Shown here piece after piece: positions 55,983-64,000 of a DNA stretch of 64,000 nucleotides; positions within the stretch are counted from its first letter, which is position 1, and the number at the start of each line of letters is the position of its first letter. Source of the DNA: Vagococcus intermedius (lineage in GTDB: Bacteria > Bacillota > Bacilli > Lactobacillales > Vagococcaceae); the NCBI RefSeq assembly GCF_029144185.1, contig NZ_CP110232.1:1756164-1820163 (forward strand). The letters are read 5' to 3'. Under the pieces are notes generated by a model, which did not search any database, was not told the DNA's origin, and worked only from the letters and a program-made list of their open reading frames with translations. A program made the translations under genes and the position numbers.

Positions 55983-57164
55983 TTAAAAGACTTGGTAGAT
56001 CAAAACTTTTAAATAATTGCCTTCTTTAAACTTAGATGTTACGGCAAAATCAATTGGCAATCGATGGGTTTCAAGTCGTTTAAATCGACGGCCTTTTTGT
56101 TTCAGTGCACCTTCAACCATCGTCACATATTTATCAAAACTAACGTTAGCTGCATTTGTAGATGCAATTAATAACCCCTCTTCTGTTAGTAAGTCACTAA
56201 CCTCTGCTACTAGGTCACCATAATTTTTTGCCACAGAGAATGTCCGTTTTTTATTACGTGCAAAACTAGGTGGGTCTAAGATAATCATATCAAAGTTAAA
56301 CCCTTTGCGTCTAGCGTAATTAAAGTACTCAAATACATCCATGACAACGATTTTATTATTTTCAAGTGACAAGCCATTAACTTCAAACATTTCTTGCGTT
56401 TTTGGTAAACTTCTCTTTGCTAAGTCTACACTAACCGTTTCTGTAGCGCCGCCCATCGCAGCTGCTACAGAAAAAGCACCTGTATAGCTAAAGGTATTTA
56501 ACACTTTTTTACCTAAGGCTAACCCATCTACTAATTTTCCTCTCACATCCTTTTGGTCTAAGAAAATACCTGTCATCATTCCCTCGTTTAGATAGGTAGC
56601 GTAAGAAATACCATTTTCTAAAACGAGTAAGGGCTCGGGTGCTTCCTGTCCAAAAATAATTTGCGATTCTGGCAGTCCTTTTTGCTCAAATCTAATTTTT
56701 TCATAGGCACCTTTTACAAAGTTGGCAACTTCTTGAAAAGCTAAAACCAAAAGGTCACGTTGTTTATAAATACTTTGGTTGTACCATGAAAAAACAGCAA
56801 ACTCATCATATAAATCAATAGTCAAACCACCTAAACCGTCTCCCTCACCATTAAATAGACGATAGGCTGTAGTTAAATCATTATTTTTCAATGATTTTCT
56901 TTTAGCAAAAGCTTCTGTAAATAACTCGACAAAAAAGCAGTGATCTAAAATCTTAGTAGCATTATGGCTAACAACCCAACCCGCTCCTTTATTTTGTTCT
57001 CCTAAATAACCAGTCCCTAAATAATCATTTTTAGGCGAGACAAAAGTCACCCACTCACCAATGTTGGTAATGTCGCTGGCCTGTTGTAAATCTTCTTTCT
57101 GAATTAAGGGATACCCTTGTTGAATTTTTGAACTATTTTTAGCTGTCAATTTAATTTTCTTCAT
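55983..57164 (-). CDS. RlmI-like 23S rRNA cytosine methyltransferase (PUA plus Rossmann)
   Basis: 393 residues: N-terminal PUA domain (about 1-75, IQQGYPLIQKEDLQ), a middle domain, and a SAM domain with VLNTFSYTGAFSVAAA and MIILDPPSFARNKK. Homologues make m5C1962 in 23S rRNA (RlmI). The ATG at 57164 (MKKIKLTAKNSSKIQQG) fits family starts; ribosome binding sites here are weak and 57197 is the alternative. The gene is followed by aroD 22 bases on. Confidence 0.85.
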   Translation of the reverse strand: MKKIKLTAKNSSKIQQGYPLIQKEDLQQASDITNIGEWVTFVSPKNDYLGTGYLGEQNKGAGWVVSHNATKILDHCFFVELFTEAFAKRKSLKNNDLTTAYRLFNGEGDGLGGLTIDLYDEFAVFSWYNQSIYKQRDLLVLAFQEVANFVKGAYEKIRFEQKGLPESQIIFGQEAPEPLLVLENGISYATYLNEGMMTGIFLDQKDVRGKLVDGLALGKKVLNTFSYTGAFSVAAAMGGATETVSVDLAKRSLPKTQEMFEVNGLSLENNKIVVMDVFEYFNYARRKGFNFDMIILDPPSFARNKKRTFSVAKNYGDLVAEVSDLLTEEGLLIASTNAANVSFDKYVTMVEGALKQKGRRFKRLETHRLPIDFAVTSKFKEGNYLKVLIYQVF

Positions 57165-57303
57165 TATTATTCCCATTTCTAATAAAATTTTCTTCATACT
57201 TTTTTCGTATGATAGTGATGGTTCTATCTTACCATATTTCGTTGTCTTCGATAATAAGCACGTCTCATCTCCTTAAAGAAAACTATTGAAAAAAATATGA
57301 AAA

Positions 57304-57333
57304 TTGACATTTCACTACTATTATTGGTAAAAT
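57304..57333 (+). promoter_or_regulatory. Promoter of the LTA synthase gene
   Basis: TTGACA (57304-57309) and TAAAAT (57328-57333), 18 bases apart, about 80 bases before the start codon. Confidence 0.7.
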
Positions 57334-57415
57334 AGAGGTTAAAGCATTGCTTAAAAATAAAATAAAATTCTTATACTAATACTATCAATTTTAATCATGA
57401 AAGGAAGTTATTTAC

Positions 57416-59626
57416 TTGAAAAAATCTTATTATCCTAATTGGCTGAACACACGTCTGGGATTCTTCTCGCTGCTAGTTGTTCTCTTTTGGATAAAATCTA
57501 TCTTTGCTTATCTAGTAGACTTCAATTTGGGAATTGAGAATAGTTTCCAATACTTTATACTATTTATCAACCCTTTTGCCACAACTATTTTTTTATTTGC
57601 AATTGCCTTGTATATAAAAAATCCTAAGATAGCTTATATTGTTCAACTCATCATTTACACACTGACAACTGCCTTATTAGTGGCTAATGTCATGTATTAC
57701 CGGGAATTCACTGACTTTATTACTATTAACACGATGCTTGGTGCCGGGAAAGTTGCTAGCGGACTAGGAGAAAGTACCCTAAGATTATTTAGACCTTATG
57801 ATTTTATTTACATTCTAGATATCTTTATTTTAATCGGGCTACTTGCTACTAAGAAAATAAAAATACAAGCAAAACCCGTACGTGCTCGTTTTGCTTTAGC
57901 GCTAACTACTTGTTCTATTTTCTTATTTTTAGGAAACTTATCCTTAGCTGAAACCAGTCGTCCTGAATTACTAAAAAGAACTTTTTCACGTGATCATATT
58001 GTAAAATATCTAGGTATCAATGTTTTTACTGCTTATGATGGCTTTCAAACTTATAAAGCTAACCAAACGCGGGCTCAAGCAAGTGAAAATGATGTCGTAA
58101 CAATTGAAAACTATGTTAACCAACACCAAGTAAAACCGAATAAAGAGATGTTTGGTATTGCCAAAGGACGTAATGTCATTTATATCCACTTAGAAAGTCT
58201 TCAACAATTTATGATTGATTATAAATTGAAAGATGAAAATGGGGTAGAACATGAAGTCACGCCTTTCCTAAATAAACTCTATCATGGCCAAGACACATTT
58301 AGTTTTGAAAACTTCTTCCATCAAGTAAAATCAGGTAAAACAAGTGATGCGGAAACCTTGTTGGAAAACTCGTTCTTTGGTTTGAATCAGGGGCCTTTAT
58401 TTACACAATTAGGTGATAAAAATACTTTCCAAGCAGCTCCTGCCATTTTAAAACAAGAAGCAGGCTATACTAGCTCAGTCTTCCACGGAAATACTGGAAC
58501 ATTTTGGAATCGTAACGAAACTTATAAACACTTAGGATACAATTATTTCTTTGATGCTAGCTATTACGATGTCAATGAAAATAATTCTTTCCAATATGGC
58601 TTACATGACAAGCCTTTCTTTAATCAATCTGTACAATATTTAGAACATTTACAACAACCTTTCTATACAAAAATGATTGCTGTATCCAACCACTATCCTT
58701 ATTCAGAATTTAAAGGGGATGAAGCTGGATTCCCTATTCCAAACACGAAAGATACAACAATTAATGGGTATTTTGCAACAGCTAACTACCTTGATAAATC
58801 TGTTGAAGAATTTTTCAATTATTTAAAAGCCAGTGGGATTTATGATAACTCAATGATTGTCTTATATGGCGATCACTATGGCATATCAGACTCACGAAAT
58901 CCTGATCTTGCTGAATTGGTTGGGAAAACCTCAGCGGACTGGAATGATTTTGACAATGCTCAGATGCAACGTGTCCCACTAATGTTCCATATTCCTGGCC
59001 GCAATGATGGTAGTATTCAATCAACTTATGGTGGACAAGTTGATGTTTTACCGACACTACTTAGTCTATTAGGTATCGACAATTCAAAATATTTATTGTT
59101 AGGACAAGATTTGTTCTCTAAAGATCACGAACAACTTGTTGCTTTCCGTAATGGAAGTTATGTCGCTCCGGACTACACTTCCGTGCATGATAAAGTTTAT
59201 GACAATAAAACAGAAGAACGGGTAACTGAACCAACTGAAGAAATTAAAGCCAAACTAGATACTTACCGTGATAAAGTTAAAGAACAGTTAAGTATCTCAG
59301 ATAGTTTGACCAATGGTGATCTCCTTCGTTACTATAACAAAGGATTAAAAAAAGAAGTTGTGCCGACTGATTATAATTATAAAGGTCAATTAGAGCAACT
59401 CGAGGCGATTGAAAAAGATAAAGGTAAAAAATCTACAAGTATCTTTAGCCAACATGGTAATAAATCCACAACTGATCTATATGAAACTAAGACATATAAA
59501 GAGTACCATCCAGAAGCGGTTGACAATTCAACACCTGATGAAAAGGTCCCGGTTGAAGAAAAAGAGACTGAAACAGTCCCTGATGAAAATCTACCTGCTC
59601 AAGAAGAGATTCAGACACAAGAATAA
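57416..59626 (+). CDS. ltaS: Lipoteichoic acid synthase (LtaS family)
   Basis: 736 residues: five membrane helices (within 1-180) and an external sulfatase-fold domain. Nucleophile T309 (SGKTSDAE), metal ligand E260 (IHLESLQ), W364/R366, H426 and D486-H487 match the S. aureus LtaS active site; the enzyme polymerises glycerol-phosphate from phosphatidylglycerol. The acidic, Glu/Pro/Thr-rich tail (about 690-736) is an extension. TTG start at 57416 after AAAGGAAG. Diacylglycerol released by it can be recycled by the dgkB of this window. Confidence 0.95.
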   Translation: MKKSYYPNWLNTRLGFFSLLVVLFWIKSIFAYLVDFNLGIENSFQYFILFINPFATTIFLFAIALYIKNPKIAYIVQLIIYTLTTALLVANVMYYREFTDFITINTMLGAGKVASGLGESTLRLFRPYDFIYILDIFILIGLLATKKIKIQAKPVRARFALALTTCSIFLFLGNLSLAETSRPELLKRTFSRDHIVKYLGINVFTAYDGFQTYKANQTRAQASENDVVTIENYVNQHQVKPNKEMFGIAKGRNVIYIHLESLQQFMIDYKLKDENGVEHEVTPFLNKLYHGQDTFSFENFFHQVKSGKTSDAETLLENSFFGLNQGPLFTQLGDKNTFQAAPAILKQEAGYTSSVFHGNTGTFWNRNETYKHLGYNYFFDASYYDVNENNSFQYGLHDKPFFNQSVQYLEHLQQPFYTKMIAVSNHYPYSEFKGDEAGFPIPNTKDTTINGYFATANYLDKSVEEFFNYLKASGIYDNSMIVLYGDHYGISDSRNPDLAELVGKTSADWNDFDNAQMQRVPLMFHIPGRNDGSIQSTYGGQVDVLPTLLSLLGIDNSKYLLLGQDLFSKDHEQLVAFRNGSYVAPDYTSVHDKVYDNKTEERVTEPTEEIKAKLDTYRDKVKEQLSISDSLTNGDLLRYYNKGLKKEVVPTDYNYKGQLEQLEAIEKDKGKKSTSIFSQHGNKSTTDLYETKTYKEYHPEAVDNSTPDEKVPVEEKETETVPDENLPAQEEIQTQE

Positions 59627-59660
59627 AAAAAGCAACGTTACGTTAGTAACGTTGCTTTTT
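59625..59660 (+). terminator. Intrinsic terminator after ltaS
   Basis: AGCAACGTTAC (59631-59641) and GTAACGTTGCT (59646-59656), four-base loop, T-run. Confidence 0.88.
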
Positions 59661-59750
59661 CTTTTGACTAAAGATAGCCAGTTTATCTGATTTTTTTCAT
59701 ATATTTTTCACAACTCCACATTATACTAAGATTACTGAGGTGATTATTAA

Positions 59751-60506
59751 ATGAACTCCTTTAAAATTGCATATTCAAGTCTACGTTATTATCGTAAATA
59801 TAATGCTTTATACTGTCTACTTCTTTCTTGTGCACTCATTCTTTTCAGTGGAATACTCACATTAATTGAGGTACAGCAGTTTAATATGAAACAAATTAAT
59901 CAAAGATTACAGTTAGCTGATCAAGATAAAGGGTTGCAAACAGTTACCCTTCTCCAACAAATAGATCAACAGCTCACTGCCAACTATCAATTGATAGTGA
60001 CACTTATACTCCTAGTAGTTGTCACTATCTTTACTATTTTAACTAGTGTCTTTTTTTATCATCGACGTTATGAGCTGGCAACACTACTCAACATCGGCGT
60101 AAAAAAACTAACCATTCTAGGACAATTTCTTATAGAATATTGTGTCACGCTGAGTATTTGTTTACTAGCGATTAGTACCTTATTTTTCTTGACTCATACA
60201 CCTGTCAAAAATAAATTAGTCCACATTAACCAAGTGGCTTTTTCCAAACAGTTGCCAAATGAACTGACACTACCTACTAGCCCTGAAAATCCTAGTATAT
60301 CGGAATTGACTGAGGAAGACGATAATTATTTACTACCTTTTAACGCCGCTTCCTTTTCTGCCATTGATACAGAAAATACTGTCTGCACTCTCTTTAGTCC
60401 CAAACTGGCAATTGCTAAAGCAACTTCCTTAGTCATACTTAGTAGTCTTATTCCTTTAATAATCTGTGGCTATCTTTCTCTCATTATTATTAAAAATACT
60501 AACTGA
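59751..60506 (+). CDS. Small FtsX-like permease
   Basis: 251 residues with four membrane helices (about 20-38, 78-100, 115-138, 220-245). The order ESSLRYYRKYN-like start (YSSLRYYRKYNALYCLLLS), TVLTSVFFYHRRYELATLLNIGVKK and a C-terminal LVILSSLIPLIICGYLSLI recalls FtsX/MacB permeases of the E. faecalis type, but the extracellular loops are short. ATG after GAGGTG. It is followed 15 bases later by a Walker-less ATPase-like gene, so both probably form one complex. Function is unknown. Confidence 0.75.
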   Translation: MNSFKIAYSSLRYYRKYNALYCLLLSCALILFSGILTLIEVQQFNMKQINQRLQLADQDKGLQTVTLLQQIDQQLTANYQLIVTLILLVVVTIFTILTSVFFYHRRYELATLLNIGVKKLTILGQFLIEYCVTLSICLLAISTLFFLTHTPVKNKLVHINQVAFSKQLPNELTLPTSPENPSISELTEEDDNYLLPFNAASFSAIDTENTVCTLFSPKLAIAKATSLVILSSLIPLIICGYLSLIIIKNTN

Positions 60507-60520
60507 TCGGAGGCTCTTTT

Positions 60521-60982
60521 ATGGATGGACAACCAATCTGGGAGACTTATTTTAGAAAGGGAGACACGGTTACTATACTAAGGTGCTCACTATTACATCA
60601 AACTGATTTTGATTCTTTACTGAAAGAACCTGATACTTTTTATATTGGAAAAAAGACTTGCCTACTCCCATTTTTAACAATCCGTGACAATTTAATGATT
60701 GGCTTACCAAAAGAAAAACAGGCAGCTTCTCTAGCTGAAATAAAGAAGTTACAACATTTTTTTAAACTCCCTAATACAATCAAAAGTCAACATCCTGACG
60801 TCTTGTCGCCTGAACAGCTCTTTTTAATTCATCTCATTCGTTCATTAATTTTAGATAATCGTCTTATTATTGTCAATTGTGTTGAGTTAAAGTTACCACG
60901 TTTTTTTGTTTCAGCACTACAGCCTGCTTTAGAGCTATTAGCAGAACAACATCCCTTTAAACTAATCTTTTTAATAAAATAA
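60521..60982 (+). CDS. Degenerate ABC ATPase-like protein lacking Walker motifs
   Basis: 153 residues, about two thirds of an ABC ATPase. It aligns by eye with the MacB/LolD type: KGDTVTILRCSLLHQTDF (13-30) is where a P-loop should be but lacks the GxxGxGKS/T core; CLLPFLTIRDNL (47-57) is the Q-loop region without the Gln; LSPEQ (95-99) replaces LSGGQ; RLIIVNCVEL replaces the Walker B Asp-Glu. It cannot bind or hydrolyse ATP in the normal way. A clean CGGAGG before the ATG, an unbroken frame and a terminator after it argue against a decaying pseudogene. Confidence 0.6.
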   Translation: MDGQPIWETYFRKGDTVTILRCSLLHQTDFDSLLKEPDTFYIGKKTCLLPFLTIRDNLMIGLPKEKQAASLAEIKKLQHFFKLPNTIKSQHPDVLSPEQLFLIHLIRSLILDNRLIIVNCVELKLPRFFVSALQPALELLAEQHPFKLIFLIK

Positions 60983-61016
60983 AAAGAAGCTAACAAATTG
61001 TTAGCTTCTTTTTTTA
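60980..61016. terminator. Bidirectional terminator
   Basis: A 16-bp stem (60981-60996 with 60998-61013) between the converging pseudo-ATPase and RNA methyltransferase genes. Confidence 0.88.
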
Positions 61017-62384
61017 TTTCACTTTGACTAACTCAACAACTGCTTCCACATGTGGTGTTTGTGGGAACATATCAACTGGTTGAACTTGTCTCACTTCATA
61101 GCCTGACTCAGCAAATAACTGACAGTCACGTGCTAAACTTGCTGGATTACATGATACATAAATAACCTTTTTAGGTGCCATTTCAACAGCTGTTTTAATA
61201 AAACTTTCTGCCAAGCCTTTGCGTGGTGGATCGACGATTAAAACATCCGCTTGAACACCTTTTTCTAACCAAGTAGGCATAATATATTCTGCTTTACCAA
61301 TTTCAAACGTTACATTTGATAAACCATTCATTTTAGCATTGATCTTAGCATCTGAAATCGCATCAGGATTAATTTCTAATCCATAGACATGTTTCACTTT
61401 ATCCGCTAATGACAAACCAATTGTTCCGATACCACAGTAAGCATCAATAACTGTATCACTTGAACGTAACCCTGCAAATTCGATTGCTTTGCGATACAAA
61501 GTCTCCGCTTGAACTGAGTTTACTTGGTAAAATGACTGAGCCGAAATACGATATTCTTTTCCTAATAATTCATCTGTAATATAATTTTGACCAAATAATG
61601 TTTTATTTGTTTTACCTAAAATCACATTAGTAGCATCTGGATTGATGTTTTGAACAATTGACACAACTTCTGGTAATTGTTGATGAATTTCTTGAACCAT
61701 TTTCTCGTAGTTAAATAATTTAGGTGTACGAGTAACTAGAACAATCATCATTTGTTTTGAATAGTGACCACGGCGCACAATAATATGACGTAAATTCCCA
61801 TTATTTTCAGCTTCAATATAAGCTTTTACTCCATATTTTTCTAATACATCACGAACAACAATAATCGCTTCGTCAATTTTTTCATCTTGAATATAATAAT
61901 TTTCCAATGGTACCAAATCGTGGCTATTTTTACGGAAGAAACCTGTTGACAATTGACCTTCAACTTTACGAACTGGAACTTGTGCTTTATTACGATAAGC
62001 CAAAGGATTTTCCATACCTAAAATCGGGTGAATTTTAACTTCTGGCATTTTAGCAATACGTTGAAACACATTTTTTACTTGTTGCTCTTTAAAAGCTAAT
62101 TGTGCCTCATAGGTCATATGATGAAGAGGCGCAATACCTGTACGAATCAAGGTTTCATTAACATCAGAAACGCGATCCTTGCTCTCGGTTACTAACGTCA
62201 CAACTTTAGCAAATCCAAATTTTTTACCTACTTTTAACACAAGAACTTCTGCTTGTTCGCCTGGTAAAGTATTTTCAATAAATAATGGGTAGCCATCAAC
62301 TTTGGCAACCCCTAACCCTTCATGGGATAAATCTATAATGTCCACTGTTAGTGTTTCATTTTTTGTTACTGGTAAGTTTGTCAT
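61014..62384 (-). CDS. 23S rRNA uracil-C5 methyltransferase (RlmD/RlmCD type)
   Basis: 456 residues. An N-terminal TRAM domain (about 1-62) precedes an RNA methyltransferase domain with YCGIGTIGLSLAD, IVDPPRKGLAESF and the catalytic cysteine in VSCNPASLARD. The iron-sulfur CxxxxxC cluster of E. coli RumA is not present. In streptococci a single RlmCD does both U747 and U1939; I cannot tell one from two targets. ATG after AAGAGAA. Confidence 0.93.
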   Translation of the reverse strand: MTNLPVTKNETLTVDIIDLSHEGLGVAKVDGYPLFIENTLPGEQAEVLVLKVGKKFGFAKVVTLVTESKDRVSDVNETLIRTGIAPLHHMTYEAQLAFKEQQVKNVFQRIAKMPEVKIHPILGMENPLAYRNKAQVPVRKVEGQLSTGFFRKNSHDLVPLENYYIQDEKIDEAIIVVRDVLEKYGVKAYIEAENNGNLRHIIVRRGHYSKQMMIVLVTRTPKLFNYEKMVQEIHQQLPEVVSIVQNINPDATNVILGKTNKTLFGQNYITDELLGKEYRISAQSFYQVNSVQAETLYRKAIEFAGLRSSDTVIDAYCGIGTIGLSLADKVKHVYGLEINPDAISDAKINAKMNGLSNVTFEIGKAEYIMPTWLEKGVQADVLIVDPPRKGLAESFIKTAVEMAPKKVIYVSCNPASLARDCQLFAESGYEVRQVQPVDMFPQTPHVEAVVELVKVK

Positions 62385-62511
62385 ATCATTTCTCTTTTCT
62401 TTTATCAGATTTGTTAATCATACGCTACTAGCGATAGGTTTGTCTAGTCATTCAACATTATTTTTGCTAACCCCTGCATCTTAAACTAGTTCTTTAATAC
62501 GCACATATTGC

Positions 62512-63534
62512 TTAGGAAATTTTCCCGTCACCATTTATATCTTCTTCGGTTAAACTTTCAACTTCCTTTACAAAAGCATCTGACATTTCTAATTCTTCTG
62601 GACTAGTTCCCATCACTGCTTTATCAGAAATCTCATCTAGGTTGGCATACATTTCAATATGTTGATGTAAGTTAGTAAAGGTCATAGGAGCATCTCCTCC
62701 GTATTCACCATCTAAATTAATCATCATTTTAACGCCTTCATCCAATGTTTCAGCCTCTAATTTGGTTGTTTTGGTATAGAGAATCCGCTTATCGTCAATA
62801 TGTTTTCCTCCATGCATCATTAAGGCTACTAAATGTAAAATCTCTACAATATTGGCTGTTTTAACAACAATTAAAGAAAAATTACCATCATCTAATTGGG
62901 CGTTGGGCGCTATTTTTTCAAATCCTCCAACCGAGTTAGTTAGACCTAAAAAAAACATCGAGGCTTTGCCGACATACTCACCATCATCATATTTCAAACG
63001 CATATTGATTGGTTTAACTCTTGGTAACATTTCGGCACCTTTTATTAAATAAGCCAGATAGCCAAACACACTTTTTAATTGTGAGGGAACCTCATAGGTT
63101 AACTCTGTCAAGTAACCCCCTGCTCCAATATTCATAAAATACGTATCATTGGCTTGTCCAATATCCATATGAACTGTTTGATTTTTTAAAATAACTTTTG
63201 CTGCTTCCACAATATTATCACGAGGAACTTTTAACGCTCGCGCATAATCATTGGTGGTACCTCCTGGTAAAATTGCCATTTTAGGACGATTTTCTAAGGG
63301 TGCAATACCATTAATAACTTGATTAATCGTCCCATCTCCTCCAGCAGCAACAATTAATTCAAAACCATCAAGAGCGGCACGGCGTGCTTCATTTTGTGCG
63401 GAATTCGGATCAGGTGTGGTGGCATAGGCACTCGCTTCATAACCAGCACTTTCTAAAATATTTAAAACATCTGGTAAATTTTTTTTCATCAATTCTTTAC
63501 CTGAGGTTGGGTTATAAATTACTCTTGCTCTCAT
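62512..63534 (-). CDS. dgkB: Diacylglycerol/lipid kinase
   Basis: 340 residues of the YegS/DgkB family: the glycine-rich GGDGT at 65-69, LPGGTTNDYARAL, and NIGAGGYLTELTYEV. It phosphorylates diacylglycerol to phosphatidate, returning lipid set free in lipoteichoic acid synthesis to phospholipid synthesis, which pairs well with ltaS in this window. The last 20 residues (EVESLTEEDINGDGKIS) resemble a degenerate EF-hand-like acidic tail. AAGGAG lies a short distance before the ATG. It follows gatB, same strand. Confidence 0.94.
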   Translation of the reverse strand: MRARVIYNPTSGKELMKKNLPDVLNILESAGYEASAYATTPDPNSAQNEARRAALDGFELIVAAGGDGTINQVINGIAPLENRPKMAILPGGTTNDYARALKVPRDNIVEAAKVILKNQTVHMDIGQANDTYFMNIGAGGYLTELTYEVPSQLKSVFGYLAYLIKGAEMLPRVKPINMRLKYDDGEYVGKASMFFLGLTNSVGGFEKIAPNAQLDDGNFSLIVVKTANIVEILHLVALMMHGGKHIDDKRILYTKTTKLEAETLDEGVKMMINLDGEYGGDAPMTFTNLHQHIEMYANLDEISDKAVMGTSPEELEMSDAFVKEVESLTEEDINGDGKIS

Positions 63535-63566
63535 AGAACATGACTCCTTATCTTTTCTACCCTGGA

Positions 63567-63605
63567 TGCTAAAAAGAGAGCGACATCACTCGCTCTTTTT
63601 AGCAC
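63567..63605 (-). terminator. Intrinsic terminator after gatB
   Basis: GCTAAAAAGAG..CG pairs with CGCTCTTTTTAGC (two-base bulge); it separates gatB from dgkB. Confidence 0.75.
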
Positions 63606-63618
63606 ACTTCTTATTTCT

Positions 63619-64000
63619 TTAACGCTTACTCAATTCTTCTTGTAACAATTTATTAACAACACCTGGATTTGCTTGACCTTTAGTAGCTTTCATAATTTGA
63701 CCTACTAAGAAGCCAACAGCTCGATCCTTACCATTTTTAAAGTCTTCAATTGATTGCTCATTTTTACTTAAAATATCATTGATGATTGGTAATAATTGCG
63801 TAGGATCTGATAACTGTATCAAACCTTTTGCTTCAACAACATCACGAGCATTGCCGCCATTTTCAATTAATTCTTTAAAAACTTTTTTTGCAATTTTTGA
63901 ACTAATCGTCCCATCAGCAATCAAATTAATCATACCTGCTAAGTTTTGAGGCGTTAATTTTGTTTCATGCAACTCTACTTGTTTACTATTTAGATGAGCT
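63619..64000 (-). CDS. gatB: Asp/Glu-tRNA amidotransferase subunit B, C-terminal end (runs off window)
   Basis: The last 127 or so residues of GatB, open to the window edge; the frame reads [22 protein letters not shown] with no stop. This is the YqeY-like tail that recognises the misacylated t[24 protein letters not shown] and [23 protein letters not shown]-type ending. GatCAB converts Glu-tRNA-Gln (and Asp-tRNA-Asn) to the amidated forms. An internal TTG at 63972 is not the true start. Confidence 0.95.
   Translation of the reverse strand, partial: AHLNSKQVELHETKLTPQNLAGMINLIADGTISSKIAKKVFKELIENGGNARDVVEAKGLIQLSDPTQLLPIINDILSKNEQSIEDFKNGKDRAVGFLVGQIMKATKGQANPGVVNKLLQEELSKR

Noticed and set aside
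59751-60982. Possibility that the two small genes are one broken ABC transporter
   Set aside because: Each has its own Shine-Dalgarno and start, frames are intact, and permease and ATPase are normally separate proteins.

Overview
The window is low-GC Firmicute DNA. Codon use, strong AGGAGG ribosome binding sites and gene order point to Lactobacillales, family Enterococcaceae. Vagococcus or a close relative of Enterococcus is my best inference, from the tdk-prfA-prmC-tsaC-glyA-upp block, murT-gatD, an efrA/efrB-type exporter pair, rpoY-rnjA and an arc operon with an arcR-type regulator. It looks like ordinary chromosome: I see no phage, insertion sequence, integrase, CRISPR array, rRNA or tRNA gene.

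Layout. 1-4.3 kb: 5' part of topB, a DUF1033 gene, and a methionine ABC transporter (metN plus a fused permease/binding protein) under a methionine T-box. 4.3-9.7 kb: a lone gcvH with an Spx/ArsC-like gene, rodA, a membrane-anchored esterase, upp and glyA. 9.7-13.4 kb: the tsaC, prmC, prfA, tdk translation/nucleotide operon. 13.7-17.6 kb: a zinc-ribbon, MapZ-like membrane protein and a four-helix membrane protein of unknown role. 17.7-21.4 kb: TrkH-type K+ channel and murT-gatD (lipid II amidation). 21.5-26.8 kb: a small secreted protein, YitT and the exporter pair. 27-29.2 kb: rpoY-rnjA behind a structured leader that ends in an intrinsic terminator.

29.2-40.8 kb is the most informative part for genome history. 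The block rpmG, 5-FTHF cyclo-ligase, rhomboid protease, yqgQ, glcK, rhodanese (kept together in Bacillus and, as I recall, in enterococci) is here split twice: by an orphan ATP-synthase c-subunit gene, and by a CPA2 antiporter plus a complete arginine deiminase operon (arcA, arcB, arcC, arcR, YfcC-type transporter). 40.9-46 kb: a class B penicillin-binding protein, thrS under a threonine T-box, and a tautomerase. 46-50 kb: small stand-alone oxidoreductase, regulator and YdcF genes. 49.7-57.2 kb: pgi, gdhA, a flavoprotein, an unknown 179-aa protein, ybaK, aroD and an rRNA methyltransferase. 57.3-64 kb: lipoteichoic acid synthase, a miniature FtsX-like permease with a Walker-less pseudo-ATPase, an RNA m5U methyltransferase, dgkB and the 3' end of gatB.

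Together the genes cover envelope growth (rodA, PBP, murT-gatD, ltaS, dgkB, MapZ-like), translation and RNA decay (prfA, prmC, thrS, rnjA, rpoY, gatB), amino-acid supply and arginine catabolism. The best candidates for something undescribed are the rpoY-rnjA leader, the orphan atpE, the pseudo-ABC pair, and a hairpin lying between the Shine-Dalgarno sequence and the start codon of the arc transporter. All functional assignments are by recognition of motifs and families from the sequence; no database search was run.
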